From positions 64,420 to 128,419 of the forward strand of contig JAIVJI010000007.1 of NCBI GenBank assembly GCA_020200135.1: a stretch of DNA of 64,000 nucleotides, read 5' to 3'. How positions within the stretch are numbered: position 1 is the stretch's first letter; each line of letters opens with the position of its first letter. Of the stretch, positions 39,901 to 49,227 are shown one piece after another. The notes beneath the pieces are model-generated. The model saw nothing but the letters and a program-made list of their open reading frames with translations, searched no databases and had not been told where the DNA came from. Position numbers and translations under genes: made by a program. This DNA is from Acidobacteriota bacterium (GTDB taxonomy: Bacteria > Acidobacteriota > Blastocatellia > Pyrinomonadales > Pyrinomonadaceae).

Positions 39901-40581
39901 GTGAAAAAAGCGCATCTCCCCCCCGTGACGCCTTTACTGGTGTCATTCTCACTGGCTTTCGGTATTCTCGTCAGCGACCTGAGCAGCTACAAGTTCCTCA
40001 CAACCGCGCACGCTCGGGGCAGTTCCTGTTCGGGCAAAAAGGTTGCAACCAAACACGTCAGTGTGGACGACGGGTACGTCCTGGGCGGCATACACTTCCG
40101 CACGATCAGGGTTAACGGCCACGTCATCCCGCACGGCGTCATCGCGGCCGGCGTCCACATCAACGACACCACCATCGTGGGCGCGAACGGCGTCATCGTC
40201 AGCGACGGCAGCCCGACCACGAACGGCGTCATCGTGAGCGACGGCTCCCCCTGCGCGAACGGCGTCATCGTCAGCGACGGCAGCCCGAACGTCGTCGGTG
40301 TCATCGTCAGCGACGGCAGCCCGACCACGAACGGCGTCATCGTGAGCGACGGCAGTCCCAAGCCGGCCGGCGTCATCGTCAGCGACGGCGTCGCGGTCAA
40401 GGGCGTTATCGTGAGCGACGGCGTCATGGCCCACGGCGGCACGCTGACGGGCGACAACATCAGTGTCACCGACGGCGTCATCACCGGCGAGAACCTGCGG
40501 CTGACCGGCACCACCATCAGGGGCGGCACGGTCAACATCAACGGCTCCATCACGTCGGTGCAGATTTCGCCGGCAGGCTGA
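39901..40581 (+). CDS. secreted 12-residue-repeat (beta-solenoid-like) protein
   Basis: GTG 39901 with GGAGG 5 nt upstream is the start; the track's TTG lies inside the ribosome site. A signal-like N-terminus (LLVSFSLAFGILVSD) leads to six tandem 12-residue units NGVIVSDGSPxx (residues 96-167), followed by looser copies (GVIVSDGVMAHGGTLTGDN ... TTIRGGTVNINGS). The Gly-Val-Ile-Val turns predict a right-handed beta-solenoid, similar in style to pentapeptide or adhesin repeats. No homologous family recognised. A surface or extracellular role is likely, and pilus genes lie just upstream. Confidence 0.7.
   Translation: MKKAHLPPVTPLLVSFSLAFGILVSDLSSYKFLTTAHARGSSCSGKKVATKHVSVDDGYVLGGIHFRTIRVNGHVIPHGVIAAGVHINDTTIVGANGVIVSDGSPTTNGVIVSDGSPCANGVIVSDGSPNVVGVIVSDGSPTTNGVIVSDGSPKPAGVIVSDGVAVKGVIVSDGVMAHGGTLTGDNISVTDGVITGENLRLTGTTIRGGTVNINGSITSVQISPAG
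40186..40401 (+). repeat. 36-bp tandem repeat, 6 units
   Basis: In-frame 36-bp units opening with (a/g)(a/c/t)cggcgtcatcgt(c/g)agcga encode NGVIVSDGSPTT-like repeats. The first five are near-identical at DNA level, with most changes at third codon positions and in the last two codons, so expansion is recent or homogenised. Confidence 0.9.
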
Positions 40582-40617
40582 CGCGACGCCGCCTCGGTTC
40601 GCGGCGCGCATTTGAGC

Positions 40618-40662
40618 GGGGCGTCGGGCTCGTCTGAGCGATTCAGGCGTGCCCGACGCCCC
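40618..40662 (+). terminator. 12-bp GC-stem terminator
   Basis: ggggcgtcgggc and gcccgacgcccc form a perfect stem around a 21-nt loop, 37 bp after the repeat-protein stop. There is only a weak T-run after it, so termination efficiency is uncertain. Confidence 0.65.
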
Positions 40663-40807
40663 CTGGACTTTGAGGGTCGCGGGTTTTCGCCACCGGCGCC
40701 GTGAACCTGTTGACGGCGTCAAGAGCAGACACTAGACTTGAACTCGGGTGCCGGGGCGTCCCACCGCGCAGGCACTGGCTTCCCACGGCGCGACTCGCCC
40801 GAAGGCG

Positions 40808-42507
40808 ATGGACAGCAAACACTGGCAAGAGTATTACGTCCGCTTCGTCATCGCGCTCGGCGTGGTGGCGATGGCGCTGTGCCTGGCCGGGATGTCGTTC
40901 GCGCAGCTCGACACGAAGTTCCTGCTGCTGGCCGCGGTGACCGTCTTCCTGAGCGCGCGCGTCGAGATTCAAATCCCGCATTCGAGCGGTCACATCACCA
41001 TCTCCGACACCTTCATCTTCCTCACGATACTGCTCTACGGCGGCGGGCCGGCGACGCTCCTGGCGGCGGCCGAGGGCGCCTACTCCTCCTACCGCTTTGG
41101 CGACAAGGCGAAGACGGTCGCCTTCAACGGCGCGCAGATGATGATCTCGACCTACGTCACCGCGAGCGTGCTGGGTCGCATCTTCGGGCCGCCCGAGGCG
41201 CTGCCGACGACCGACAACCTGGGCCGTTTCCTCTCGGCCATCTGCGTGATGTCGGTCGTGCAGTACATCACCAACTCCGGGCTCGCCTCGGTCTACATGG
41301 CCTTCAAGCGGGGTCTCGGCGTCGGGCACACCTGGAGCCGTTACTACCTCTGGTCTTCGATCACGCACCTGGCGGGCGCGTCGGCGGCGGGGCTCATCTC
41401 GCGCGTCGTCGCACGCTTCGGCTTTTCTTACGTCCTGCTCACCGCGCCCATCGTCGCCATCGTCTACCTGACCTACCGCACCTACCTGAAGAGCGTCGAG
41501 GCCTCGGCGGCGCAGGCCGAGCAGGCCGAGCGCGAGCGGATGCGCGAGCACTACTCGCAGATGGAGAAGCTCTCGGCGCTGGGCGAGCTGGCGTCGGGCG
41601 TGGCTCACAACTTCAACAACACGCTGACCGGCATCCTCGCCCGCGCGCAGCTCATGCTCGACGCCGCGGACATGAAGGACGTCCGGCGCGGCCTGCGCAT
41701 CATCATCCAGACGGCCGAGGACGGGGCGCCGGCGAGCTGCGCGAGGTCCTCGTCAACATGGTCTTCAACGCGGTGGACGCGATGCCCGAGGGCGGCACGC
41801 TCACGCTCTCGACGCAGGAGGCGGGCGACGAGGTCGTGCTCACGGTCGCCGACACGGGGACGGGGATGGCCGAGGAGGTCCGCTCGCGCATCTTCGACCC
41901 GTTCTTCACGACGAAGGGCAAGGCGGGGATGGGGCTCGGGCTCTCGGTCTCTTACGGCATCATCCGCCGCCACGAGGGGCGCGTCGAGGTCGATTCCGAG
42001 GTCGGGCGCGGCACGACGTTCCGCATGAAGTTCCCCGTCATCGGCGAGTCCGACACGCAGCGCATACACGAGACGGGGCCGCTGCCGGCCGCGCGCGCCG
42101 ACGGCTCCTTGCGCATCCTCGTCGTGGACGACGAAGACTACGTCCGCGAGCTTCTGGCCGACATCCTCGAGCGCGAGGGCTGCGAGGTCGTGCTCGCGGG
42201 CGAGGGGCGCGAGGCGCTGAGCCTGTTCGACGGCAGCGGGTTCGACGCCGTCTTCACCGACGTGGGGCTGCCCGGGATGAGCGGCTGGGAGCTGTCGCGC
42301 GCCGTGCGCGAGCGCGACCGCGCCGTCGCGCTCGCCGTCATCACCGGCTGGGGCGACACCGTCACGGCCGAGGAGCAGTCGGCCGCGCAGGCCGACTGGA
42401 TCGTCCCCAAGCCCTTCACGATCGAGCGCATCGCCGGCCTCGTCGACGAAATCTCGCAGCGCAAGGCCGCCGGCGTAAAGCCCGCCACGACCTCGGCCGC
42501 GCGCTGA
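40808..42507 (+). pseudogene. hybrid sensor kinase, frame broken near 41730
   Basis: The first frame from ATG 40808 encodes an eight-helix-like membrane sensor (FLLLAAVTVFLSARVEI ... SYVLLTAPIVAIVYLTY) and HisKA with ELASGVAHNFNNTLTGILA. At about 41730 the frame moves to the other ORF, which continues GELREVLVNMVFNAVDAMPEGG (HATPase N box), ADTGTGMAEEV and GMGLGLSVSYGI, then a receiver domain (RILVVDDEDYVREL; Asp in VFTDVGLPGMSG). About 50-60 residues between EDGA and the ATPase are missing. As written it yields two proteins, neither a complete kinase. Confidence 0.75.
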
Positions 42508-42616
42508 CTCGAAAAACCACCGCCCGCCGATTTCCGCTGCCGCAACTTGTCGCCGCCCGCCCGCACGTACTAAGCTGGCCGCAAATCGCTTTTACAACTC
42601 GGAAGGAGGCAGGGGC

Positions 42617-43045
42617 ATGGCAGACAACGTGCAGCCCGACGCGGGCGAGCAGGGCGAAGAGTCCACTTCGGGACTCTTACTCTCGGCTGAACCATTGCGG
42701 GGCTCGGCCACATACAGGCTGGGCGGGGACGACTCGGACAGCGACAAGGGCGGACTTCTCGGCGACGACTCTTCGGACTCTGACGCGAGCGACGCGCTCG
42801 GCGGCGACGACTCGGGCGCGGGCGACTCGGACGCCAGTGACTCCGGCGACGACGAGTCCGACGCCGACGGCAGCGACGTTGCCGACGCCGACGGCACCGA
42901 CACGGGGCTTGACGCCGACGGGACGGACCCGCTCGGCATCGCGCCCGGCGACGCCGACAGTTCGGACGCGTCGGAGGCTGGCGGCGCGCCGGACGCGGAG
43001 CGCAGGCGCCCCACCGTAGACGGGCAAGACGCGAGCGACTCCTGA
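42617..43045 (+). CDS. Asp/Ser/Gly-rich peptide, putative substrate of the JmjC oxygenase
   Basis: A GGAGG-led ATG opens a 142-aa protein. Residues 1-34 form a leader-like segment (SGLLLSAEPLRGSATYR). The rest is Asp/Ser/Gly/Ala repeats: RLGGDDSDSDKGG, LLGDDSSDSDASDALGGDDS and DADGTDTGLDADGTD, with no Cys or Trp. The stop overlaps the ATG of the JmjC gene (TGATG), so they are translated together. The layout (leader, repetitive modifiable core, adjacent oxygenase) resembles a RiPP precursor. An alternative is a disordered calcium-binding protein. No family recognised. Confidence 0.65.
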   Translation: MADNVQPDAGEQGEESTSGLLLSAEPLRGSATYRLGGDDSDSDKGGLLGDDSSDSDASDALGGDDSGAGDSDASDSGDDESDADGSDVADADGTDTGLDADGTDPLGIAPGDADSSDASEAGGAPDAERRRPTVDGQDASDS

Positions 43046-44295
43046 TGTTCGCTGCGACGGAAAGGCAGCCCGCGGGCCTCGAAAGTCTGACCCGGATGCT
43101 TGAGCCCCGCGCCCCGGAGGAGTTCCTCGACTCCTACTGGGGCGCGGGCTTCTTGCACGTCCGCGGGCGCGCGGGGCGCTTCGCGCGCATGATGCCGTGG
43201 GCGCGTCTGAGCGAGATACTCGGCCGCCACCGGCTCGACCACCCGCGCCTGCGGCTGGTGCGCGACGGGAAGCCCGTCCCCGTCTCGTCCTACCTGCGCC
43301 ACACGACCGGCGCGCGGCAGAAGACGACCGTCCCGAGGCTGAAGGCGTCGGAGCTTTCCCGCCAGCTCCGGGAGGGCGCGACGCTCGTCCTCGACGCCGT
43401 CGACGAGCTGTCCGAGCCCATCGAGGTGCTGGCGCGCGACCTCGAACTCTTCTTCCGCGAGCGCGTGCAGGTCAACCTCTACGCCGGGTGGCAGACCTCG
43501 CGCGGCTTCGACCTCCACTGGGACGACCACGACGTCTTCATCCTCCAGGTCGCGGGGAGAAAGCGCTGGAGCGTCTACGGGCAGACGCGCCCTCACCCTC
43601 TGGTCAACGACATCGAGAAGGCGGAGAAGCCCGGGCACGGGCCGCTCTGGGAGGGGACGCTCGAAGACGGCGATTTGCTCTACATCCCGCGCGGGTGGTG
43701 GCACGTCGCGGAGCCTCTGGCCGAGCCGACGCTGCACCTGACGGTCGGCGTCCACAACCGCACGGGGCTCGACCTACTGCGCTGGCTCTCCGAGCGGATG
43801 CGCGCGAGCGAGACTTTCCGCCGCGACCTCCCGCGCTTCGCCCCGGCGGCCGCGCGCGCCGCGCACGCCGCGCGCCTGCGCGAAGAGCTTCTGACGGCGT
43901 GGGACGACACTCTCGTCGAGCGGTTCTACGAAGACCTCGACGCGCGCGCCGACTCGAGGCCGCGCGTCGAGCTGCCCTGGATGGCGATGCCCGGCGCCGC
44001 GCCGCCCGCGCCGGAAACAGTCGTCAGCCTGCTCGCACCGCGCCCGCTCGGAGTAGAGGCGTCGGGCGGCGTCATAGAGTTCGCCTGTCTCGGCCGCCGC
44101 TGGCGCTTCGCCGAAGACGCGGCGCCCGTGTTGAAGAGACTCGTGGAGCGGCGCGCCTGCACAATCGCCGAGCTGCATGAGGCCGCCCGAGGCCGCCTCT
44201 CTCTGGCGAAGGTGCAAGCCTTCGTCGCGGAGCTGGCGCACCACGGGTTTGTTACGTTCGTGGGCGGCGGCGAGGGCGACGAGGTGGACGCTTGA
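43045..44295 (+). CDS. JmjC/cupin_4 Fe(II), 2-oxoglutarate-type oxygenase
   Basis: 416 aa. The double-stranded beta-helix core has GFDLHWDDHDVFILQVAG, giving metal ligands His158 and Asp160, and the distal ligand His220 in PRGWWHVAEP; GRKRWSVYG follows the motif as in ribosomal oxygenases (YcfD/ROX). The C-terminal 120 residues form a helical and winged-helix-like region (CTIAELHEAARGRLSLAK) as in ROX proteins. Such enzymes hydroxylate Arg, His, Asp or Asn side chains. It overlaps the peptide gene by 1 nt and the ferredoxin-like gene by 4 nt, suggesting the peptide is the substrate. Confidence 0.85.
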   Translation: MFAATERQPAGLESLTRMLEPRAPEEFLDSYWGAGFLHVRGRAGRFARMMPWARLSEILGRHRLDHPRLRLVRDGKPVPVSSYLRHTTGARQKTTVPRLKASELSRQLREGATLVLDAVDELSEPIEVLARDLELFFRERVQVNLYAGWQTSRGFDLHWDDHDVFILQVAGRKRWSVYGQTRPHPLVNDIEKAEKPGHGPLWEGTLEDGDLLYIPRGWWHVAEPLAEPTLHLTVGVHNRTGLDLLRWLSERMRASETFRRDLPRFAPAAARAAHAARLREELLTAWDDTLVERFYEDLDARADSRPRVELPWMAMPGAAPPAPETVVSLLAPRPLGVEASGGVIEFACLGRRWRFAEDAAPVLKRLVERRACTIAELHEAARGRLSLAKVQAFVAELAHHGFVTFVGGGEGDEVDA

Positions 44296-45278
44296 CGCGC
44301 GACGAAGAGGTTGACGTGGCGCGTGCGGGAGAAGGCGACTTGAAGAGGCCGGACGACGCGCGCTTCTTCTGCTCGGAGCTTTCGCGGCGCTCGGGCGAGA
44401 GTAGCGTCGGCACGGCCTCGACCGGCGCGGTCTGGCTGCTGCTCGAATACCCGCACGGCTGGGGCCGGAACGCCGTCGAGCAGAGCGCGCTCGCGCCCGA
44501 GGTCAAGCAGTTCTTCCGAGACACGACGGCGCGCATCAGGCACTCGCGCGTCCTCCTCGTCAAGACCGACCGGGGCCGCACGGACGCGCGGATGAACCTC
44601 TTCGTCGTCCGCTGCCGCGAGCGCTCGCCCTTCGTCGTGCGTCTGCGGCTTGAGAAGTACGAGGACGTTCTGGGCCACGACCTCGCGGCGGTCGCCTCGG
44701 GGCGCGACACGCATGGCGGCGAGGCGTGCGACGGGCCGCTCTTCTTAGTCTGCACGCACGGCCGGCGCGACAAGTGCTGCGCGAAGTTCGGCATCCCGCT
44801 CTATAACTCTCTGCGCGAGGTGGCGGGCGACGCGGTCTGGCAGTCCTCGCACGTCGGCGGCGACCGCTTCGCCGGCAACCTCGTCTGCTTCCCGCACGGC
44901 CTCTTCTTCGCGCACACGACCGCCGAGGCCGGGCGCCGCGTCGTCGAGGAGTACCGCGCGGGGCGCGTCGCCCCCGGCGAGTTCCGTGGCCGCGCCTGCT
45001 ACTCGCACTTCATACAGGCGGCCGAAGCCTTCGTGCGCGAAGAGGCCGGGCTCGCGGGCGTCGAGGCGCTGCGCTTCCTCGCGGCCGAGCCGGCGCACGC
45101 CGACGCGTGGCGCGTCCGCTTCGCCGAGCGCGGCGCGCGCCGCCTCCACGAGGCCACGGTCGCGCGCCGCATGTCAGACTTCCACAACCACATCACCTGC
45201 CACGCGACCGAGCCGGCCCCCGTCCCGCAGTTCGCGCTCGAAGACTACAAGGCATCGACGGAACCTTTGAACCAATGA
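44292..45278 (+). CDS. sucrase/ferredoxin-like (thioredoxin-fold 2Fe-2S) protein
   Basis: A TTG start overlaps the JmjC stop (TTGA). The 328-aa protein has the Suc_Fer-like pattern: an N-terminal FFCSELSRRSGE, the core VCTHGRRDKCCAKFG and the following SSHVGGDRFAGNLVCFP. The Cys-rich CTHGxRDxCC...G and HVGGHRFAxN blocks match thioredoxin-like 2Fe-2S ferredoxins. A redox role is likely, perhaps supplying electrons to the oxygenase, which also needs reductant to stay active. The stop overlaps the start of the PAPS synthase gene. Confidence 0.8.
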   Translation: MTRDEEVDVARAGEGDLKRPDDARFFCSELSRRSGESSVGTASTGAVWLLLEYPHGWGRNAVEQSALAPEVKQFFRDTTARIRHSRVLLVKTDRGRTDARMNLFVVRCRERSPFVVRLRLEKYEDVLGHDLAAVASGRDTHGGEACDGPLFLVCTHGRRDKCCAKFGIPLYNSLREVAGDAVWQSSHVGGDRFAGNLVCFPHGLFFAHTTAEAGRRVVEEYRAGRVAPGEFRGRACYSHFIQAAEAFVREEAGLAGVEALRFLAAEPAHADAWRVRFAERGARRLHEATVARRMSDFHNHITCHATEPAPVPQFALEDYKASTEPLNQ

Positions 45279-47029
45279 CAGAGAACGTGTCTGGACATCC
45301 TAAAGCCGCGCCCGGTTTGCCCGGTTTGATAGGGCCGTACGGCGGCGCCCTCATCAACCTGCTCGCCGGCGTGGACGGCGGCGAACTGCTCGCGCGCGCG
45401 GCGGCGCTGCCGCGCGTACAGCTCACCGCGCGCGGCGTGTGCGACCTCGAACTGCTCGCCTGCGGCGGCTTCTCGCCGCTCCGGCGCTTCATGAACCGCG
45501 CGGACTACCTGAGCGTCCTCGAACGGATGCGGCTCGCCGACGGCACGCTCTACCCCATCCCCGTCACGCTCCCGCTGCCGACGGACGCGGGCGTCCGGCT
45601 CGACGCGGAGGTCGCGCTCTCCGACCAGCACAACAACCTTCTGGCGGTCATGCGCGTCGAGGAGATTTACGAGCGCGACCGCGCGGGCGAGGCGCGCTCG
45701 GTCTGCGGCACCGTTGACCCGCGCCACCCGCTCGTGGCCGAGATGAACTCGTGGGGCGACTCTTACGCCTCGGGCGAGCTGCGCGTGCTGGCCGCGCCGC
45801 GACACTACGACTTTAAGAGTTTAAGGTTGACGCCCGCGCAGGTGCGCGAAAGGCTCGCGGCGCTCGGCCGCGCGAACGTCGTCGCCTTCCAGACGCGCAA
45901 CCCGCTCCACCGCGCGCACGAGGAGCTGACCGCGCGCGCCGCGCGTCAGGTCGGGGGGACGCTCCTGCTCCACCCGGCCGTCGGCCTGACCAAGCCCGGC
46001 GACGTCGACTACTACACGCGCGTGCGCACCTACAAGATTCTCGCCGCCGACTACTACGACCCGAGCGGTACGGTGCTCGCGCTGCTCCCGCTGGCGATGC
46101 GCATGTGCGGGCCGCGCGAGGCGCTCTGGCACGCGCTCATCCGGCGCAACTTCGGCGCCAGCCACTTCATCGTCGGACGCGACCACGCCAGCCCCGGCAA
46201 CGACTCGCGGGGCCGCCCCTTCTACGGCCCCTACGACGCGCAGGAGCTGGTCGGGCGTCACTCGGAAGAGATAGGCGTCCGCCCGCTCGCCTTCAGCGAG
46301 ATGGTCTACCTGCCCGAGGAGGACCGCTACGAGGAGCAGACGGCCGTCGCGGAGGGCGCGCGGACGCTTTCGATCTCGGGCAGCGAGCTGCGGGAGGAGT
46401 ACCTCGAAGGCGGGCGCGACATCCCCGCGTGGTTCATGCGGCCGGAGGTCGCGGCCGTGCTGCGGCAGGCTTACCCGCCGAAGCACGCGCAGGGGTTCTG
46501 CGTCTGGTTCACGGGCCTGAGCGGGGCGGGGAAGTCGACGACCGCCGACATCCTGACGGTGAAGCTGCTCGAATACGGGAGGCGCGTCACGTCGCTCGAC
46601 GGCGACGCGGTGAGGGCGCACCTCTCGAAGGGGCTGGGCTTTAGCAAGGAAGACCGCGACACGAACGTGCGGCGCATCGCCTACGTCGCCTCGGAAGTGG
46701 CGCGGCACGGCGGGGCGGCGGTCTGCGCGGCGGTCAGCCCCTACAGCGCGACGCGCAACGAGTGCCGCGCGATGGTCGGCCACGAGCGCTTCGTCGAGGT
46801 CTTCGTCGACACGCCTCTCGAAGTCTGCGAGCGGCGCGACACGAAGGGCATGTACGCGCTCGCGCGCGCGGGCAAGCTCAAGTCCTTCACCGGCGTCGAC
46901 GACGCGTACGAGCCGCCGACCAGCCCCGAGCTGAGAATCGAGACCGAGACCCGCACCGCCGAAGAGAACGCCGACCGGATCGTCGAACACCTCGCCCGGC
47001 GCGGCTTTCTCCAACGCCCCCGCACGTAA
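45275..47029 (+). CDS. cysNC-like (sat-cysC): bifunctional sulfate adenylyltransferase/APS kinase
   Basis: ATG 45275 overlaps the upstream stop (ATGA); the track's extension to 45107 is spurious. Residues 1-395 are ATP sulfurylase (QTRNPLHRAHEEL with the HxxH motif, GRDHASPGNDSRG). Residues 405-584 are APS kinase (FTGLSGAGKSTTADIL Walker A, RDTNVRRIAYVASEVARHGG, DTKGMYALARAGKLKSFTG). The fusion makes PAPS for assimilation or sulfotransfer. It is translationally coupled to the ferredoxin-like gene, so it probably belongs to the peptide-JmjC operon, though no sulfotransferase is present here. Confidence 0.92.
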   Translation: MTENVSGHPKAAPGLPGLIGPYGGALINLLAGVDGGELLARAAALPRVQLTARGVCDLELLACGGFSPLRRFMNRADYLSVLERMRLADGTLYPIPVTLPLPTDAGVRLDAEVALSDQHNNLLAVMRVEEIYERDRAGEARSVCGTVDPRHPLVAEMNSWGDSYASGELRVLAAPRHYDFKSLRLTPAQVRERLAALGRANVVAFQTRNPLHRAHEELTARAARQVGGTLLLHPAVGLTKPGDVDYYTRVRTYKILAADYYDPSGTVLALLPLAMRMCGPREALWHALIRRNFGASHFIVGRDHASPGNDSRGRPFYGPYDAQELVGRHSEEIGVRPLAFSEMVYLPEEDRYEEQTAVAEGARTLSISGSELREEYLEGGRDIPAWFMRPEVAAVLRQAYPPKHAQGFCVWFTGLSGAGKSTTADILTVKLLEYGRRVTSLDGDAVRAHLSKGLGFSKEDRDTNVRRIAYVASEVARHGGAAVCAAVSPYSATRNECRAMVGHERFVEVFVDTPLEVCERRDTKGMYALARAGKLKSFTGVDDAYEPPTSPELRIETETRTAEENADRIVEHLARRGFLQRPRT

Positions 47030-47038
47030 AGGCCGCCC

Positions 47039-47923
47039 TCAACCCCGTCGCCTCGCGATGAAGTCGGCCAGCTCGCGCAGCCGGCGCGCGGCCGCGCTTT
47101 CGCCGAACTCGCGCGCGAGCACCTGCTTGACCTCCGCCACCTGCGACTCGATGCGTTCGCGCCCCCGCGCGTGCTCGGAGTCGTGCGTCGCGGCCGGCGT
47201 CGCTGAGTCCTCGTGCAGGTCGTGCAGGTCGTCCCTGATCTGGTAGGCGTTGCCGAGCAGCTCGGCCACGCGCGCGAGCGCGCCGAGCTGGCGCGCGTCC
47301 GCCCCGCAGAGGATGGCGCCGAGGCCGGCGGCGAGCCGCATCAGCGCCGAGGTCTTCAGGTTGCGCGCGGCGTCGAACCCGCCCGAGACGGCGGCGCCCG
47401 CCCCCGCGAGGTCGATGGCCTGCCCCCCGACCATGCCGCGCGCGCCGACGCACTCGACTATCTCGGCGTGCGCGGCTAGCGCGCGTCCCGGCGCCGACGG
47501 CGCGGCGCCGAGGACGATGCCGTAGGCGGCGTTGAGCAGCCCGAGCGCGACGAGGACGGCGACGCCGTCGCCGTAACGACGGTGCACGGACGCGCGCCCG
47601 CGGCGCTCGCGCGCGTCGTCCATGCAGGGCAGGTCGTCGAAGACGAGCGAGCTGGTGTGTATGAACTCGACCGCGACGGCCGCGTCCATCACCTCGTCGG
47701 CGCGCCCGCCGACCAGCTCCGCCCCGAGCAGCGTCAGCACCGGGCGCAGGCGCTTCCCGCCGGGGAAGAGCGCGTACTCAAGCGCCTCGTTGTACGGCGT
47801 CTCGAACTGCGCGGGCGTCAGCGGGAGGTGATGTCTGAGGGCGCGCTCGATGCGCGGGCGCATCTCGGCGACGTAATCCGACAGGCTCTGCGGTGTGGGT
47901 TGTGGTTGCAAGGGCGCGGCCAT
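47039..47923 (-). CDS. ispA: short-chain polyprenyl (farnesyl/geranylgeranyl) diphosphate synthase
   Basis: A trans-prenyltransferase with first Asp-rich motif DDLPCMDD and second motif QIRDDLHD. GGKRLRPVLTLLGAELVGG and the KTSALMRLAAGLG block are also present. The 294-aa length fits FPP/GGPP synthase, which supplies chains for quinone and cell-wall lipids. ATG 47923 is preferred over TTG 47941. It converges with the sat-cysC gene, 9 bp between stops, with no room for a separate terminator. Confidence 0.9.
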   Translation of the reverse strand: MAAPLQPQPTPQSLSDYVAEMRPRIERALRHHLPLTPAQFETPYNEALEYALFPGGKRLRPVLTLLGAELVGGRADEVMDAAVAVEFIHTSSLVFDDLPCMDDARERRGRASVHRRYGDGVAVLVALGLLNAAYGIVLGAAPSAPGRALAAHAEIVECVGARGMVGGQAIDLAGAGAAVSGGFDAARNLKTSALMRLAAGLGAILCGADARQLGALARVAELLGNAYQIRDDLHDLHEDSATPAATHDSEHARGRERIESQVAEVKQVLAREFGESAAARRLRELADFIARRRG

Positions 47924-47984
47924 CCGGTCGTTTGAGGTCAAGGCGGCCCGACTATAACGTCTCCCGCCCCTTTTTGCCAGAGCA

Positions 47985-49093
47985 CTACCGCCCCGGCGTG
48001 TTCGCGCGCGCCGAAGGGGAGTCGTCCGTGCGGAAGGGCGAGGCGGGCAGCCCCGCGCGGTTGTAGAGGTTGCAGTCGGGGTTGTCGGCCCAGCCGTAGC
48101 GCACCGCCGCCGGCCTCTCCACGCGAGGCGAACGGACGATGACCTCGTCGCCTTCGATAGAAGCCTCGGCCCACACGAAGCGCCCGTCCTCGCCCGCGAC
48201 GGCGAAGCCTCTGAGGCGGCCGCCGCCTCCGGCGACGAGCCCGCCCTCCGCGCGGTCGAAGGTGAGGCGCACGCGGTCGCCCTCGACTTTCATGCGGCGG
48301 TAGACGGGGCCGGAGTACTCGACCTTGCGGCCGTAGACCTTCGCCAGCGCGGCCAGCGCGAGGCGCTCGCCCACGTCGCGCTTGTTCTTCGGGTGGATGT
48401 CGCGTGCGTCCCCGATGTCGATGGTGACGGCGAGGCCGGAGTTCGGCACCGAACGCGAGACGCGCAGCTGGGCCTCGCGCAGGCGCGCCCAGTCGGAGTC
48501 GGCGGGCTGCTCGCGCCGTTCGAGGTAGTTGGCGAGCTGGACGATGAGGAAGGGGAAGTCGCCCACGCCGAAGCGCGCGCGCCAGTCGCGTATGAGCAGC
48601 GGGAGGAGCCGCTCGTACTGCGCGGCGCGGCCGACGTTGGTCTCGCCCTGATACCAGATGGCTCCGCGCACGGCGAAGGGGACGAGCGGCGCGATCATGC
48701 CGTTGTAGCGAATGGAGGGGACGCCGTAGTCGTTGCCGCCCTGCGGCGGCGGCTGCGTCGCGAGGTCGCCGAGCGCGACGCTCGGGCGGTAGCTCCACTC
48801 GCCCGCCAGCGAGACGGCGACCGAGTCGGCCCCTTCGGGCTCGATTCTCAACAGCCCCGGCTCGCCGTAGATGCCGCCGCCGCCTCGCGGCCGAGCATGC
48901 GCACGACGACGCGCGCCCCCGGCGTCGCCCAACCCCAGACGGGGAAGCGCACGCCGCGTTGCAGCACCATCCGGTCTCCGAAGAGTTGATGAAGGAAAGG
49001 CCGCCCGTCGTCGGCGCGGGCGGGCGCGGGCCGTCGCGCGTGCGCGTGCGCGGCGAGCAGGCAGAGCAGGAGCAGCGGCAGGAGTCGTTTCAT
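47985..49093 (-). pseudogene. sialate O-acetylesterase-like protein, internal deletion and frameshift
   Basis: The frame from ATG 49093 gives a signal peptide (RLLPLLLLCLLAAHAHA) and the N-terminal beta domain (FLHQLFGDRMVLQRGVRFPV ... RMLGREAAAA), then stops near 48848. The other frame continues from about 48880 (IYGEPGLLRIEPEGADSV) with AIWYQGETNVGRAAQYE to the end at 47985. The family's catalytic GQSNM block and about 250-300 residues are missing. The junction falls in gcggcggcggc. The catalytic Ser is gone, so no active esterase can result. It diverges from the glycoside hydrolase operon. Confidence 0.8.
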
Positions 49094-49227
49094 AAGAGTT
49101 CGACGCGGGGCCAAGGCTTGCGCCCCGACAAATAGTTCTTGAAAAAGGGAGGGGGAATGAAAGAGAATGCGTGCGCCAAGCTCCGACAGTTTACACTCCT
49201 TCAAAACAGGCGAACCGCGGTGAGACC

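Noticed and set aside
40186-40401. Evenly spaced direct repeats resembling a CRISPR array
   Set aside because: The units are contiguous, in frame and encode a protein repeat; there are no spacers and no cas genes.
45107-45274. Longer N-terminus for the sulfate adenylyltransferase
   Set aside because: The extra 56 residues are an Arg/Pro-rich shadow of the ferredoxin-like gene; ATG 45275 overlaps its stop and fits the family start.
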